From: Teratosphaeria epicoccoides
Lineage: Eukaryota > Ascomycota > Dothideomycetes > Mycosphaerellales > Teratosphaeriaceae
Reading direction: 5' to 3'
Assembly: GCA_021401465.1 (NCBI GenBank)
Contig: JADDMT010000039.1
Coordinates: 62,001 to 126,000, forward strand
Length of the DNA: 64,000 nt
Part shown: in pieces, positions 10,489 through 21,527 of the stretch
Layout: the number at the start of each line of letters is the position of its first letter
Position numbering within the stretch: position 1 is the stretch's first letter
Translations under genes and position numbers: made by a program
The notes under the pieces: generated by a model
What the model saw: only the letters and a program-made list of their open reading frames with translations
What the model was told of the DNA's origin: nothing
Database searches by the model: none

Positions 10489-12045
10489 ATGGCCTCCGAG
10501 CTATCAAGCAAGCTCGAGGCGACAACTCTCTCCGACAAGACAACAGACAACGGCGACTGGAAGTCAGGTCTGAACAAGCCTGCGAAAGATGGCAGACAAC
10601 AAACAGAAGATGTAACGGCGACGAAGGGCCTGGATTTTGAAGACTTCTATCTGAAGCGGGAATTGTTGATGGGCATATTCGAAGCAGGATTCGAGAAGCC
10701 GTCGCCCATCCAAGAAGAGACCATACCCGTGGCGCTGACCGGGCGCGATATATTAGCACGAGCGAAGAACGGCACAGGAAAGACAGCTGCATTTGTGATT
10801 CCCACACTCGAGCGGGTCAACCCGAAGCTGGATAAGACTCAGGCTTTGATATTGGTACCCACACGAGAATTGGCACTGCAGACATCGCAGGTTATGAAGA
10901 CGCTTGGGAAGCACCTGAGACTCAACATCATGGTGACGACTGGAGGTACCGGCCTCAAAGATGACATCATGCGCTTGAACGATACGGTACATGTTATCGT
11001 CGGTACACCAGGCCGCATTCTGGACTTGGCATCAAAAGGTGTGGCAGATTTGTCGTCTGCCAACACTTTCGTAATGGACGAGGCCGACAAGTTGCTCTCA
11101 CCGGAGTTCACAAGCACCATCGAGCAGCTACTCGCATTTCACCCAAAGGATAGGCAGGTCATGTTGTTCTCTGCCACCTTCCCTGTCATCGTGAAGAGCT
11201 TCATGGAGAAGCACATGCGTGATCCACATGAGATCAATCTGATGGATGAGCTGACGCTACGTGGTATCACGCAATACTACGCTTTTGTTGAGGAGAAGCA
11301 GAAGGTGCACTGCTTGAACACTCTCTTCAGCCGCTTGCAGATCAACCAATCTATCATCTTCTGCAACAGCACCACTCGTGTTGAGCTGCTCGCCAAGAAG
11401 ATCACCGAGCTAGGCTATTCATGCTACTATTCCCACGCGAAGATGCTGCAACAGCACCGCAATCGTGTTTTCCATGACTTCAGAAATGGCGCAATGCGCA
11501 ACCTTGTCTGCTCGGATCTGCTCACTCGCGGTATTGATATTCAAGCTGTCAATGTCGTCATCAACTTCGACTTCCCAAAGAACGCGGAGACGTACCTGCA
11601 CAGAATTGGTCGTTCTGGGCGTTTCGGTCATCTGGGTCTTGCCATCAACCTGATCAATTGGGAGGACCGTTTCAACCTCTACCGCATTGAGCAAGAGCTT
11701 CAGACCGAGATCCAGCCGATACCGGCGTCGATTGACAAGAAGCTGTACGTGTACGACACGCCCGAGAATATCCCAAGACCTATCAACACTGCACCTCAAG
11801 GCCAGAGGCCCCAGATTGAGGGTGGCAGACAGCAGGGTAACGGTGCAGACCTGCAGAACCCTGCAAATAGGACCTCAGGTTATCGGGGCGGTCGAGGTGG
11901 CGGTCGAGGCGGCGGATTCCGTGGGCTGCCACGCGATCCCCCTCAACAAGCACAAAATGGCTTCCAAGGCCCGCAGAGGCAGGGTGGGTACCAGCAGAGG
12001 CCACCGCCGCAGCAGCAAGCGCCTACTCAAGCATTTCATGCTTGA
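10489..12045 (+). CDS. DHH1: DEAD-box ATP-dependent RNA helicase DHH1
   Basis: Cytoplasmic helicase of P-bodies (DDX6/Me31B family) that promotes decapping and represses translation of target mRNAs. 518 residues, single exon. Seen: Q motif GFEKPSPIQEETI (residues 67-79), Walker A AKNGTGKT (92-99), PTRELA (124-129), TPGR (173-176), DEAD (197-200), SAT (228-230), and in the second RecA domain RGIDIQ and HRIGRSGRFG. The FDFPKNAETYLHRIGR and LYVYDTPENIPRP regions fit DHH1 rather than eIF4A. The C-terminus is low complexity with RGG repeats and Gln/Pro runs, common in filamentous-fungal DHH1 and linked to condensate formation. Confidence 0.97.
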   Translation: MASELSSKLEATTLSDKTTDNGDWKSGLNKPAKDGRQQTEDVTATKGLDFEDFYLKRELLMGIFEAGFEKPSPIQEETIPVALTGRDILARAKNGTGKTAAFVIPTLERVNPKLDKTQALILVPTRELALQTSQVMKTLGKHLRLNIMVTTGGTGLKDDIMRLNDTVHVIVGTPGRILDLASKGVADLSSANTFVMDEADKLLSPEFTSTIEQLLAFHPKDRQVMLFSATFPVIVKSFMEKHMRDPHEINLMDELTLRGITQYYAFVEEKQKVHCLNTLFSRLQINQSIIFCNSTTRVELLAKKITELGYSCYYSHAKMLQQHRNRVFHDFRNGAMRNLVCSDLLTRGIDIQAVNVVINFDFPKNAETYLHRIGRSGRFGHLGLAINLINWEDRFNLYRIEQELQTEIQPIPASIDKKLYVYDTPENIPRPINTAPQGQRPQIEGGRQQGNGADLQNPANRTSGYRGGRGGGRGGGFRGLPRDPPQQAQNGFQGPQRQGGYQQRPPPQQQAPTQAFHA

Positions 12046-13144
12046 GTCCACATCTTTTCTCTGCGCTGCTGACACATCTCTGATTACTTTGTGGCGTGTA
12101 TATGGAGTTCATTGGCGTTCTTGATGTTAGCGGGCTGGAGTGGGGATGGCCGGCGTGCCATACGATCGGGGCAGGTTGGGCCACGGCATGCTCTGTTGTG
12201 CTCTACGATGCGACGATCGATGTCTTCAGCTTCTCCGGTTCTTTGGCTCCGGATGCTCTTACTTGTTGTGCAGCAACGACTGTTGCTGAAATGGCTTGAT
12301 GACTTTGGCTGAAGCAGCCCGAAAGCCTCTCTCTTCTATCGGAACGATACAACTCGACGAGACCTGAATCGCATGTACAAGGCGCTCACAGTAGCACTTG
12401 AGATCTCTTCACGATCGCGAATGCATTGCTGTTTCTGGTCTTGTCCGTCACCACAAGGCCCAAAATATCGACAACCGCGGACATAGGTTTTGACGTCTGA
12501 TAAGCCTGCCATGCCTGCGTGAGCGCTACGCACTTGGCGCACTAAATCATCTCGCACCGTTGGTCACATCTTCTTCACTCGCTCAGGAGATGCCGGACCA
12601 GTCTGGATCGACACTCCCCATACTCGACTACACGCAACATCTGGTACCATCAGTTGACTAGTGTCCTGTCAGGCAACCTGGTTGCGACGGAAGGTACAGT
12701 GGACGACGATCTGGTAGAAAGAAATGAATTTAAAAGAATTGTGAAGGAAAGGCATGAGTGGGATGAGGACTATGTAGTGCGTGCTGGCATTGCGACTGGC
12801 TGCTGATAGAACGCTCCCTCAATGACAACCAATGTCCCCTCCAGTCCGCTGCCTCTTGAATTGGCTTGACAAGATCTCCATTGATGACAGGTGTCGCATC
12901 TTGCTTCGATGCACTTAAGAGAACATTGCCGTGAATGTTTGTGGCCTTGGGCTGTGGTAAGCGGCAAGTGACTGCATAAAGCGGCTACTGAACGGACGCA
13001 AAGCCGAGCTATCTGACTCTTATTAGACTCCCCTAGAAGGTATCAGTATGACTCACAACCCCGATGACTTAGGCTTCTGCCTTCACTTAGCACCATTTCA
13101 CATGGCGAGAAGATAACGGCCATCTGAAAAAGCAGGAGCCGAAC
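12046..13144. other. Intergenic, no gene seen
   Basis: About 1.1 kb downstream of DHH1, probably including its 3' UTR. No frame with domain or composition support on either strand. Confidence 0.45.
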
Positions 13145-13909
13145 ATGACTTTAGCAAAAATCGCCCTCCGCTACGAACACTGCAGCCATCATGAGCTACG
13201 GCACTTCCTCCAATCGCGAAGCCATCTGTCAGTAGCTGCAGATTGCAACCTCTACTTCTACATAACCAAGCTTCGACAACTCGACGAAAATGAAACGTTC
13301 CGCTTCCTAGATCTGCCTCCCGAACTCCGCAATGCAATCTACGAGCATCTCCTCCTCCCTCGACCTTCCTCGCAAGATCCCAGGAAGCTGGACCGCGATC
13401 TCGCAATCCTGGCCACGAGCCAACAGCTCTGTGCCGAAGGCGAGGGTATCCTCTACAGCGACGTGGAGTTCCGTATCCGCTTGACCGTCGGCCGCAACCA
13501 AGTCAAGCTAACAATCAAGGAGCCATCGAGGCATATTTCGAATGCGACGATTGGGAGAGAGCATCTCGAGGTCTATCGCTTGTGGCCGGAATCTGTGGCG
13601 AAGATGAGGAGGGCGGAGGTCATGGTCATCTCGCACGGTGTAACTGTGGAGGCCGGGCATCCGTTCGAGATCATTTGGAAGCAGTTGTTTGATTCGGTTT
13701 GCGGAGCTAGGGAGTTGAAGGGGCTGAAGTTGCGGTTTGCGGTGACGAGTGATGGGAAGGAGGGGTTTGTTGGGGAGTGCCTCGAAAATGTTACTGAGCT
13801 GCCTAAATTGGAGAAGGTGGAAGTTAATGGGCGCAGCTTTGAAGTGGGAGATGAGCTGAGAAGTGTGATTGACAGTCGGCGCGAAGGGCATGACGCGCTG
13901 GATGTCTAA
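13145..13909 (+). CDS. Hypothetical protein with LPPELRNAIYEHLL motif
   Basis: 254 residues, single exon. Carries FRFLDLPPELRNAIYEHLL at about residues 52-70, followed by a segment with a Cys (LATSQQLCAEGEGILYSDVEFRI is the family-typical 'LC..GE.ILY...F' pattern, here given as its key residues). This F-box-like module is greatly expanded in Dothideomycetes. Its function is not established for most members; substrate-adaptor roles are suggested only by the resemblance to F-boxes. A second member lies at 23166-23882 on the other strand. Convergent with the RING gene. Confidence 0.78.
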   Translation: MTLAKIALRYEHCSHHELRHFLQSRSHLSVAADCNLYFYITKLRQLDENETFRFLDLPPELRNAIYEHLLLPRPSSQDPRKLDRDLAILATSQQLCAEGEGILYSDVEFRIRLTVGRNQVKLTIKEPSRHISNATIGREHLEVYRLWPESVAKMRRAEVMVISHGVTVEAGHPFEIIWKQLFDSVCGARELKGLKLRFAVTSDGKEGFVGECLENVTELPKLEKVEVNGRSFEVGDELRSVIDSRREGHDALDV

Positions 13910-14110
13910 GTTACTTCAGCAAGCTGCTGCAAGTAGATGATCTGCAATTGAAGTTCTGTTGGACCTGCAAAAATATGCTCATTATTCTGTCGACTCCAAT
14001 GTCCATGCTGGGGTATCTGCAACTTTCTGAAACAGTCATGCCTCACGTTCAGAACTCGCCGAAACTCCTCGCCTTCAAATTATGCACTTGTGTCGTTCCT
14101 GTCCAGATGC

Positions 14111-15272
14111 CTATGCATTCGCCTTCTTTTTCCCTTTGAACGCGCTCCTCTTCATGAACGCGATGGGCACGATGTGATTATTCTTCTTGCGACTGACCGG
14201 CTTCCTGCACATCGGACAATTGCCGACGCCCCTCTCACTATTCCTCTCGCCATGTTTCAGCGCCTGGGTGAGACACTCATGACAGTATATATGACCGCAC
14301 GGCGTCACTGTCGCATTTGTGTAGTGCTCCATACAAATGATGCATGTCCTCTTGCCAATCTTTACCGGCCCACTCGGCTCGTCGTCGGCTAGCTGGGCGG
14401 CGATGGTGGATGCCTGCTGCTGTTGCAGGAGCGACTCGGCCGTATCATCGGCGGTAAGGTCGAGCTCTTCCGGCGGTGACTTTGGTGAGGCGGCAGCTGA
14501 CGAGCGCCTCGTGCGTTTGATGCGGTGGCTGGCTCCCTCTTGGGCTGGTGCCGGGCGCTTTCGTGGGCGGGAAGCAGTGGCAGATGCGCGTGCTCCGACT
14601 TCTTGCGGTGAGTCGGTAAGATCTACCACGCGAGGTCTGAGTTGTGTGCTGCGGCGGATTGCTGGCGCCATGGCCGTCGCTGAGTGCAGCTGCTCGTCGT
14701 CACTAAGCGGGATTGCGTTGTATGAGACGTCGGAGCTGTAGGAAGATGATTGCAGTCGGCTTATCGGCGAGTTGATGTCTGCGATCGTGTGCGAGTGATT
14801 ATAATCAAATCCGAAGGTGTCGTGTCTGTCTTCTGTTACAAATCTTTCGGCGAGGTTTCGCCGTTGTTCATTATTCGCGTTGTGCAAGCTCGAATTCGAA
14901 GTTCCCATGGACGCTGTCGACTGATCATGTGATGATACTTCTTCGCGAATCTGATTTTGTGATTGTTGTAGCGATGGGGTGAGAAGCGTGGAGGAAGCAG
15001 AATTGTCGTTTCGATACTCGGGCTCGAAACCATCACCTTGCTGGGCAGCACCTGCCTGATCGTTCCATGCCACCCTGGCGGAGAAGACGATCGTCAGAAA
15101 AGGATGCCGTAAGATGCGGAGTTTTCAGGAGCGACTAGTCAACATACCAGTCGTCCACAGCAGGCAAATCGTCGAAAGTCCACGCAGCTCCTATGTCCAG
15201 GAGCCCATGCTGCTCTGGGCCTCCGAGGTCATAGGCCGCTGGCTCCGCTCCCGCGCTGTACCCATGCGACAT
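14111..15272 (-). CDS. RING-finger protein, SLX8-like E3 ligase candidate
   Basis: 362 residues in two exons: 15272-15148 and 15074-14111. The intron of 73 nt (GTATGT to CCGCCAG) joins ...FDDLPAVDD-W to VAWNDQAG. The downstream exon alone has only a GTG at its 5' end, so the first exon supplies the start (ATG 15272). Seen: a long Ser/Gln-rich, probably disordered region, a basic patch KRPAPAQEGASHRIKRTRR, and a C-terminal C3HC4 RING (CIIC, CGHIYC, C, CPMC) ending in a lysine-rich tail. A C-terminal RING after a disordered acidic/basic region resembles Slx8, the fungal SUMO-targeted ubiquitin ligase subunit. SUMO-interaction motifs are not obvious apart from VVDLTD and ELDLTADD, which are reasonable candidates. 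Confidence 0.82.
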
Positions 15273-16307
15273 GGCACCTCGAAAGCTGAGTCTCGGTGGC
15301 TGCCACACAACCAGTCACGGAAGAAGAACGACAGCCAATTTGAGAGCCATGGCAAAGGGGTGAAGAGAATCAAAGGATCCACAGGGCCACAGCTGCGGGT
15401 GAGATGATGCATTAGGTTCCTCGGTTGTCTCGCGTGGTGCAAGGCGGGCATCCCCACACTGGCCCCGAACGTCTGAGCCCTGCGAGATGCAATGCAGTGA
15501 CGATGTGTCGGAATGATCTTCTGCAGAAGGCACCCTGATCAAGATATTTGGTTTGGCAGCAGGTACATGCAGCTATGGATAAGCCTTCGCCGGTTGAGCA
15601 TCGTTAATATCCGCCCTCACAGAGCTCGATGCGCTTGTCTTCCCTAGGCATGCATCTCTAACAATGCCATCGAACCTTCACCAGGGCCCCAGACTGTGGG
15701 TAGTCGAACACCACCACTGCTCGATTTCTGTTCGATTGCATCATGGAGCAGCCATCAGCCCATAGGAAAGATGACCATGGCAGGTCGTGTGAGCCACAAA
15801 GCCAGCACGTACGGGAATGTATTTCATTTGAATTCCAACTACCAGCCTCCTCGTTATGCTCAATTATAGCGGTTCGGGCACCTCGTCGCGAGCCGCCTAC
15901 GATGAGGCAGAGATCCTGCTTCTCGTCACAGAAATATATCAGACCCTGGCACGCAGGGTCACTTCGTCGGAAGCGATATCCATCCCACCGAAGTTGAGAC
16001 ACTCTCTCGTACCCTTCGCTTGGAGGGATCTGGATGCGGAAGTCGCAGCTCGACCCGGGGCAAGGTGGAGTACGATGGTAGAAAGTTGAGATGCGATAGC
16101 GTGGCAGTTCGTGGGAAATGATCAAGAGATCCAGATATGTTCGCTTGGCGTCCCCGCGAAGTCCCGCGAAGTCTCAGCCCTACCTAGATGTAATGACGAT
16201 CTCGAATCCTTTTGGGTGCATTATTAGAAATATTCATCGCATCCATCAACTTATGGACACACTGTCCAGCCACGCAGCGATAGTCATAAGACTGTCCGCT
16301 GTCAGCG
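15273..16307. other. Intergenic, weak ORF only
   Basis: A 155-codon frame on the minus strand (16125-15658) encodes a Cys-rich but domainless sequence without a signal peptide; not supported as a gene. A 10-bp unit (cccgcgaagt) is duplicated in tandem at 16153-16172. Confidence 0.35.
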
Positions 16308-19300
16308 ATGCGATCACGATGCCGCCAACACATAGCGAACGCTCTTGAGCGGACACAGCAGACCTCTCTCCTTCGCCTCCGCCCGCAGCCCCTCGACCGA
16401 TGGTCGTGTGCACATTCACGACGCTATGCGACTCCTTCTGCATCCACAATTGACGCGCCCAAGCGATCGCAAAGCCTGTCCATATCGTCCGAAGCGCGTT
16501 ACAATGAGATTGGGGTGCAGCATGTCTCGCAACACGTCCACACGCAGCTCTTCCCTGCCACGGATGCATCGCGACGAGAATCGGATCAAGAGCTCGTGGA
16601 GTTATCTAAGAGGCACCTCGCCCGCCATGAGCTGCTTGGTAAGACGGGCGATCAGGTTGCGCCCATTGGGTTTAACCTGCCGGACCTTCAGGGCTCATCA
16701 CTAGACGAACACTTTTATCGCCTGGGAATGGACAGCTCTGAGCCATACATGACTATGGCGAAAAAGTATGCCCGAGCATCGCCTCCGCCGAAGCCGAGAA
16801 GGTGGGTGCGACAAGGTGGCTGGACGAAGTACTATGCGGACGGCACGTCGGAGGCAGTGGACGCTCCAGATGCAGAAGTCTTGACGTTCGATATTGAAGT
16901 GATGTGGCGCGAGACCAACTTCCCGGCCATGGCGTGCGCGGTAAGCGACAAGCATTGGTATGCGTGGCTGTCACCTTGGCTCTTGGGAGAGAACGAGAAT
17001 GACAGGCACTTGATACCTTTGGGGAATCCGGAGAGGAACAGGGTGGTCGTTGGACACAACATCGGCTACGATCGAGCGAGAATAGCAGAGGAGTACGACT
17101 TGAAGCAGAGTCGCAATTTCTACATGGATACCATGAGCCTGCACGTGGCCGTCAATGGCATGTGTTCGCGGCAGAGGCCAGGCTGGAATAAGGCACGGAA
17201 GGCAAGAGAAACTAGGGATCAGATCGCGAATAAGCACGACGACGATGAGCTGAGCTTGACTTTGCGTGGCGGTACGGATATGGAGGATGAAGAAGAGATG
17301 TGGGTTGGAAGATCATCTGCAAACAGTCTTCGAGATGTGGCCAAGTTCCATTGCAACATCTCCATCGATAAGGCGCGGCGAGAGTGGTTCGGTGAACTTG
17401 ATCGGGAGGGCATTTGCGAAAGACTGGACGAGCTCTTGGACTACTGCGCTGCGGATGTGGATGTTACGCACAAAGTTTACAAGAAAGTTCTTCCTCACTT
17501 CTTGGAAACTTGTCCACATCCAGTCTCATTTGCAGCCCTGAGACAGTTGGCGAGCGAAATTCTGCCGGTCAACAAGACCTGGGAGTCATACATTGCGAAT
17601 GCCGATGCCACGTACCACAAGCTCTCTTCTGCTGTCAACGATCGTTTGATCGACTTGGCTAAGAAAGCATTGGAGCACAAAGACGACAAAAATGTGTGGG
17701 ATGGTGATCCATGGCTGAGTCAATTGGATTGGAGTGGTCAGGAGATTAGGATGATCAAGGGCAAGAAGAAGGATGATCCGCCACGACCTTCTACGAGACA
17801 GAAGCTACCTGGCATGCCCAACTGGTATCGAGATTTGTTTCCACGGAAAGATGCAGACATCCAGCTTACAGTCCGGACACGCATCGCTCCGCTACTTCTC
17901 CGTCTGGCATGGGACGGCCACCCGCTGGTGTGGACGGACAAGTACGGATGGACATTTCGGACGACGCACGCCGACGCTACGAAGTACAAGCAGGCAGCTA
18001 TGACTGAGTGTGACTTATCAGAAGACTCAAAGTACAGCAACCTGCAGGACGCCGACCATGTCTTCTTCAAGCTGCCGCATGCTGGAGGGCCGAATGCGAG
18101 ATGCACGTCTCCTATTGCAAAAGGCTACCAACAGTTCTTCGACAACGGAACATTGGGGAGTGAATATGAGTATGCACGAGAGGCGTTGGACATGAACTCC
18201 TCCTGTTCCTACTGGATCAGCGCCCGAGACCGAATCAAGACTCAAATGGTCGTCTACGACTGGGAGCTTGCCGGAGCGACCCAGGCAGCACAAGCGACGG
18301 GGCAAGGATACATATTACCACAGGTCATTCCTATGGGTACCATTACCCGTCGCGCTGTCGAAAACACTTGGCTCACTGCAGCCAACGCTAAGAAGAACCG
18401 CGTCGGGTCCGAGTTGAAGTCTATGATCAAAGCACCTCCCGGCTATGCCTTCGTGGGCGCGGATGTTGATTCGCAGGAACTTTGGATCGCCTCACTTGTT
18501 GGTGACGCGTCGTTCAGGCTGCACGGCGGCAATGCCCTCGGTTTCATGACGCTCGAGGGCACCAAGGCTGCAGGGACGGATTTGCACTCCAAAACTGCTA
18601 AGATCCTTGGCATCTCACGTAACGACGCAAAAGTCTTTAACTATGGCAGGATCTATGGAGCTGGCCAGGATTTCGCCAAGAGCCTCCTGCGTCGCTTTAA
18701 CCCAAGCCTGAGGGAAGAAGAGGCCGATCGCATCGCTAAGCAGTTATACAAGGAGACCAAAGGCGAGCGCACGAATCGTAAAGTCTTGCACGAGCGTCGC
18801 TTCTGGCGTGGTGGGACTGAGAGCCTGGTCTTCAATAAGCTGGAAGATTTTGCCGAGCAGGAGAAGCCTAAGACACCTGTCCTTGGCGCCGGCATTACTG
18901 AAGCACTCATGCGCCGCTTCATTGGGAAGTCGGCGTTCCTTCCTTCCCGGATTAATTGGGCAATTCAATCGTCTGGCGTAGATTACCTGCATCTTCTCAT
19001 TGTCTCTATGGACTACCTAACTCGGCGATACAATGTCAACGCCCGTCTTGCTTTGACTGTGCACGATGAGATTCGCTACCTGGCTCTAGAAGAGGACAAG
19101 TACCGGTGTGCGATGGCACTGCAGGTCGCAAATGTATGGACAAGAGCGATGTTTAGTCAGCAGGTGGGCATCGACGACTTGCCACAAAGTTGTGCGTACT
19201 TCAGTGCAGTTGATATCGACCATGTGTTGAGAAAAGAGGTGGACATGGACTGCGTCACGCCTTCGCATCCGGAGAAGATATTACCTGGGGAGAGCCTAGA

Positions 19301-19904
19301 CATTTTACAATTACTGGACAAAGGCGCAGAGGCGTGCCTGAACCCGAATGTTGTGCCAACGAAGGCGCCCAGGCCAGAACAATTTGAGTACGTGAGTCGT
19401 GTCCCTGTCATGGAGAGTCTTGATGCTGGACCTGGTGGGCAAGAAAAGGCGAAAAGGTATTTGAAGGCGCAGATCGCGGAAGATACCAAGGAGCTTAACG
19501 CCATCATCAAACAAGCTAATAGACCGAAGACTCTTGAAAAGGCGCTCAAGGACGATGGCGAGGGCAAGATTCCGAAGAGGCGCACGGTCTCCTCATCGAC
19601 AAAGAGAAAGTCCTCGTCATCAGCGGCCAGTGGAGCGGCGCAAGTCAGGACCGCGAGCACGCGTCCATACATGTCGGAGGCGCAACTGAAGGAGCAGCGG
19701 GACTGGTACCCCAACGTGCGTCTTCCTTCATCGGCCGGGATGTTCAGGCGTCAGCAGCAGCAGGTGTCGCATCGGCGGCCCTTGATTCGAAAAATGGGAG
19801 ATAGTGAGAAGACGACGACTGGAAAGGTAGGGCCGGGAATGGCGAAAGAGTACTGGCCGCCAATTCTTGAGAAGGGAAATGTTTGGTCGTCAAATGTACA
19901 TTGA
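16308..19904 (+). CDS. MIP1: Mitochondrial DNA polymerase gamma, catalytic subunit
   Basis: Replicates mitochondrial DNA; family A polymerase with 3'-5' proofreading. 1198 residues, single exon. Seen: an N-terminal Arg/Ser-rich presequence (LRLRPQPLDRWSCAHSRRY). Exonuclease motifs are LTFDIEVM (about residue 193), VGHNIGYDRARI and YCAADVDVTHKVY. Polymerase motifs are A GADVDSQELWIASLVGD (about 717), B RNDAKVFNYGRIYGAG (about 770) and C LTVHDEIRYLAL (about 915). All catalytic carboxylates of A and C are present. The C-terminal 250 residues past motif C are a Lys/Ser-rich extension, as in other fungal Mip1 proteins. Confidence 0.97.
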   Translation: MRSRCRQHIANALERTQQTSLLRLRPQPLDRWSCAHSRRYATPSASTIDAPKRSQSLSISSEARYNEIGVQHVSQHVHTQLFPATDASRRESDQELVELSKRHLARHELLGKTGDQVAPIGFNLPDLQGSSLDEHFYRLGMDSSEPYMTMAKKYARASPPPKPRRWVRQGGWTKYYADGTSEAVDAPDAEVLTFDIEVMWRETNFPAMACAVSDKHWYAWLSPWLLGENENDRHLIPLGNPERNRVVVGHNIGYDRARIAEEYDLKQSRNFYMDTMSLHVAVNGMCSRQRPGWNKARKARETRDQIANKHDDDELSLTLRGGTDMEDEEEMWVGRSSANSLRDVAKFHCNISIDKARREWFGELDREGICERLDELLDYCAADVDVTHKVYKKVLPHFLETCPHPVSFAALRQLASEILPVNKTWESYIANADATYHKLSSAVNDRLIDLAKKALEHKDDKNVWDGDPWLSQLDWSGQEIRMIKGKKKDDPPRPSTRQKLPGMPNWYRDLFPRKDADIQLTVRTRIAPLLLRLAWDGHPLVWTDKYGWTFRTTHADATKYKQAAMTECDLSEDSKYSNLQDADHVFFKLPHAGGPNARCTSPIAKGYQQFFDNGTLGSEYEYAREALDMNSSCSYWISARDRIKTQMVVYDWELAGATQAAQATGQGYILPQVIPMGTITRRAVENTWLTAANAKKNRVGSELKSMIKAPPGYAFVGADVDSQELWIASLVGDASFRLHGGNALGFMTLEGTKAAGTDLHSKTAKILGISRNDAKVFNYGRIYGAGQDFAKSLLRRFNPSLREEEADRIAKQLYKETKGERTNRKVLHERRFWRGGTESLVFNKLEDFAEQEKPKTPVLGAGITEALMRRFIGKSAFLPSRINWAIQSSGVDYLHLLIVSMDYLTRRYNVNARLALTVHDEIRYLALEEDKYRCAMALQVANVWTRAMFSQQVGIDDLPQSCAYFSAVDIDHVLRKEVDMDCVTPSHPEKILPGESLDILQLLDKGAEACLNPNVVPTKAPRPEQFEYVSRVPVMESLDAGPGGQEKAKRYLKAQIAEDTKELNAIIKQANRPKTLEKALKDDGEGKIPKRRTVSSSTKRKSSSSAASGAAQVRTASTRPYMSEAQLKEQRDWYPNVRLPSSAGMFRRQQQQVSHRRPLIRKMGDSEKTTTGKVGPGMAKEYWPPILEKGNVWSSNVH

Positions 19905-20420
19905 TGATGAGTGTGTAATGTATTGTTCATTGTACAGGATGGGATATGTGGAGGTACATGTACGACTGCGATGTGTGCATATCAGCGTGCAAGCGGAGCA
20001 AGGATCTCATTGTACGTTGTACCTATCTAACAACACATCAAGTAATCGTTAATTTCAGCCCGTCTCTCATGATACGGCACCAGACTCTCACGGCCGGAAG
20101 ATGCTCTGGATTGATCTGCTGTTGGATAGAAGGAACAGCTGCCGTGCATCCTGCCAAAACACCGCATACAACTACTCGAAAAGAGCAGAAGCTCGGGAAG
20201 ATACTCGGTTTAATCGTGGCGGGTCAATGCTTACTCCTCAGACAGGATTGCAGCCCTAGGTAGCTGCTGACTACACGTTGGAGCATCACGGAAAATGCAG
20301 TCTTGGCCATGCATCTCTTGTTGCAAACCCGCTTTCGACAACTATCGGAATCTCTGGCACTAGTCCATCCGAGTCTCGCCTGGACTTCGCCACCACGAAA
20401 TTCTCAAGACTGCCCTCAAC
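19905..20420. other. Intergenic between two co-oriented genes
   Basis: 516 bases, 3' flank of MIP1 and 5' flank of the kinase-like gene. No gene seen. Confidence 0.45.
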
Positions 20421-21527
20421 ATGGCAAACGTGTTCCCGAACTACATGTTCCTGCATGGCCATCACGACACCATTACTGCGACGCATACGTTCGTCTATCA
20501 TCCATATCCCGACAGGTTAGCACAATTTCGGATCCTCGCGACATTCTCTGAAAACACCCAGCCGGCAGTGAAGGAGTATCAAGCTGTTGCCCAAACTCTC
20601 GAGATTGCAAGCGCAGATCAGTTGCCGTCTCGAGAAATGGTCTTGGAGAATGTCAGAAATGTATATGGCCTGGTGCTCCAGCCTTTTTCGTCCACTATTG
20701 ATGACATCATGGAGACCGAGGAGACCAGGATCGTGAGCGGGCAACTGAGTCTGAGAGATGTGCTCGAATGCCCGTTCTATTCGGTGGTCTACCCGTCTCA
20801 AGACGGTAGTGGGGTGGAGGTCGTAGAGCGAGACAGGCGTCCGGCGTTCGGGATCCAATTGCATTCCCAAAGTTCGGTGCGGACGCAATACTGGAACACT
20901 GATGTGGTCCTGGCGCAAGACATTGTGTTCCCTGACGGACTGGATAGAAATCATCTGGTTGTTTCGCAGCGCGTTGTGCAGATTCCTGACCATACTCCTT
21001 CTACAGCTGAGGGAGGTGGATCTACCAATAGAAGGGCGTTTTTCAAGACCCCTTTGTCCGGCCGCGTTCAAGAAATCAATCGCGAGCTTGCGATTTTGCG
21101 TTCGCTGCATCAGCCGACGCATCGTGGTTTCCAACCTATCGCCACGTTAAGCCATCGGGTGCCAAAGGTTTTAGGGCTGGCAGCCAGCGCGGATGGTGAG
21201 AAGGTTGCAGGTCTTTTGATCGAGTGGATTGATGGTCGTCCTCTTGGAGATGTTTTCACCGAGGAGCTCAAGATGCATGGATCCAGATGGCGAGCTCAGA
21301 TTGAGGCGTTCCTGAAGGACTTGCATGCGAGAGGATGGGTTTGGGGTGACGTCAATGCGCATAGTATCATGATTGACGGGAGCGGCGATGCGTGGGCTGT
21401 GGATTTCGGAGGCAGTGAGGGTGTCGACTATGAAACCGGGCTGTTTGAGACGTTGGTGAGGAGGGATTTGGAGGAATTGGGAGAGGTGTTTGAGCAGGTG
21501 CATAGAGCCACGGACACGAGCGAGTGA
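20421..21527 (+). CDS. Protein-kinase-like fold protein, probable pseudokinase
   Basis: 368 residues, single exon. The N-terminal half has no recognised domain. The C-terminal half has the layout of a small protein-kinase-like domain common in filamentous fungi: GLLIEWIDG (hinge-like), a helix ending FLKDLHARGWVWGDVNAHS (catalytic-loop position) and DAWAVDFGGSEG (DFG position, D328-F329-G330). The catalytic Asp is present (D310), but the following residues are V-N-A-H-S, so the usual D-x-K-x-x-N is changed at both Lys and Asn. No clear glycine-rich loop or VAIK lysine is seen. An inactive or atypical phosphotransferase is most likely; function unknown. Confidence 0.75.
   Translation: MANVFPNYMFLHGHHDTITATHTFVYHPYPDRLAQFRILATFSENTQPAVKEYQAVAQTLEIASADQLPSREMVLENVRNVYGLVLQPFSSTIDDIMETEETRIVSGQLSLRDVLECPFYSVVYPSQDGSGVEVVERDRRPAFGIQLHSQSSVRTQYWNTDVVLAQDIVFPDGLDRNHLVVSQRVVQIPDHTPSTAEGGGSTNRRAFFKTPLSGRVQEINRELAILRSLHQPTHRGFQPIATLSHRVPKVLGLAASADGEKVAGLLIEWIDGRPLGDVFTEELKMHGSRWRAQIEAFLKDLHARGWVWGDVNAHSIMIDGSGDAWAVDFGGSEGVDYETGLFETLVRRDLEELGEVFEQVHRATDTSE

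Noticed and set aside
15658..16125. 155-codon minus-strand Cys-rich frame
   Set aside because: Nine Cys but no signal peptide and no upstream exon that supplies one.
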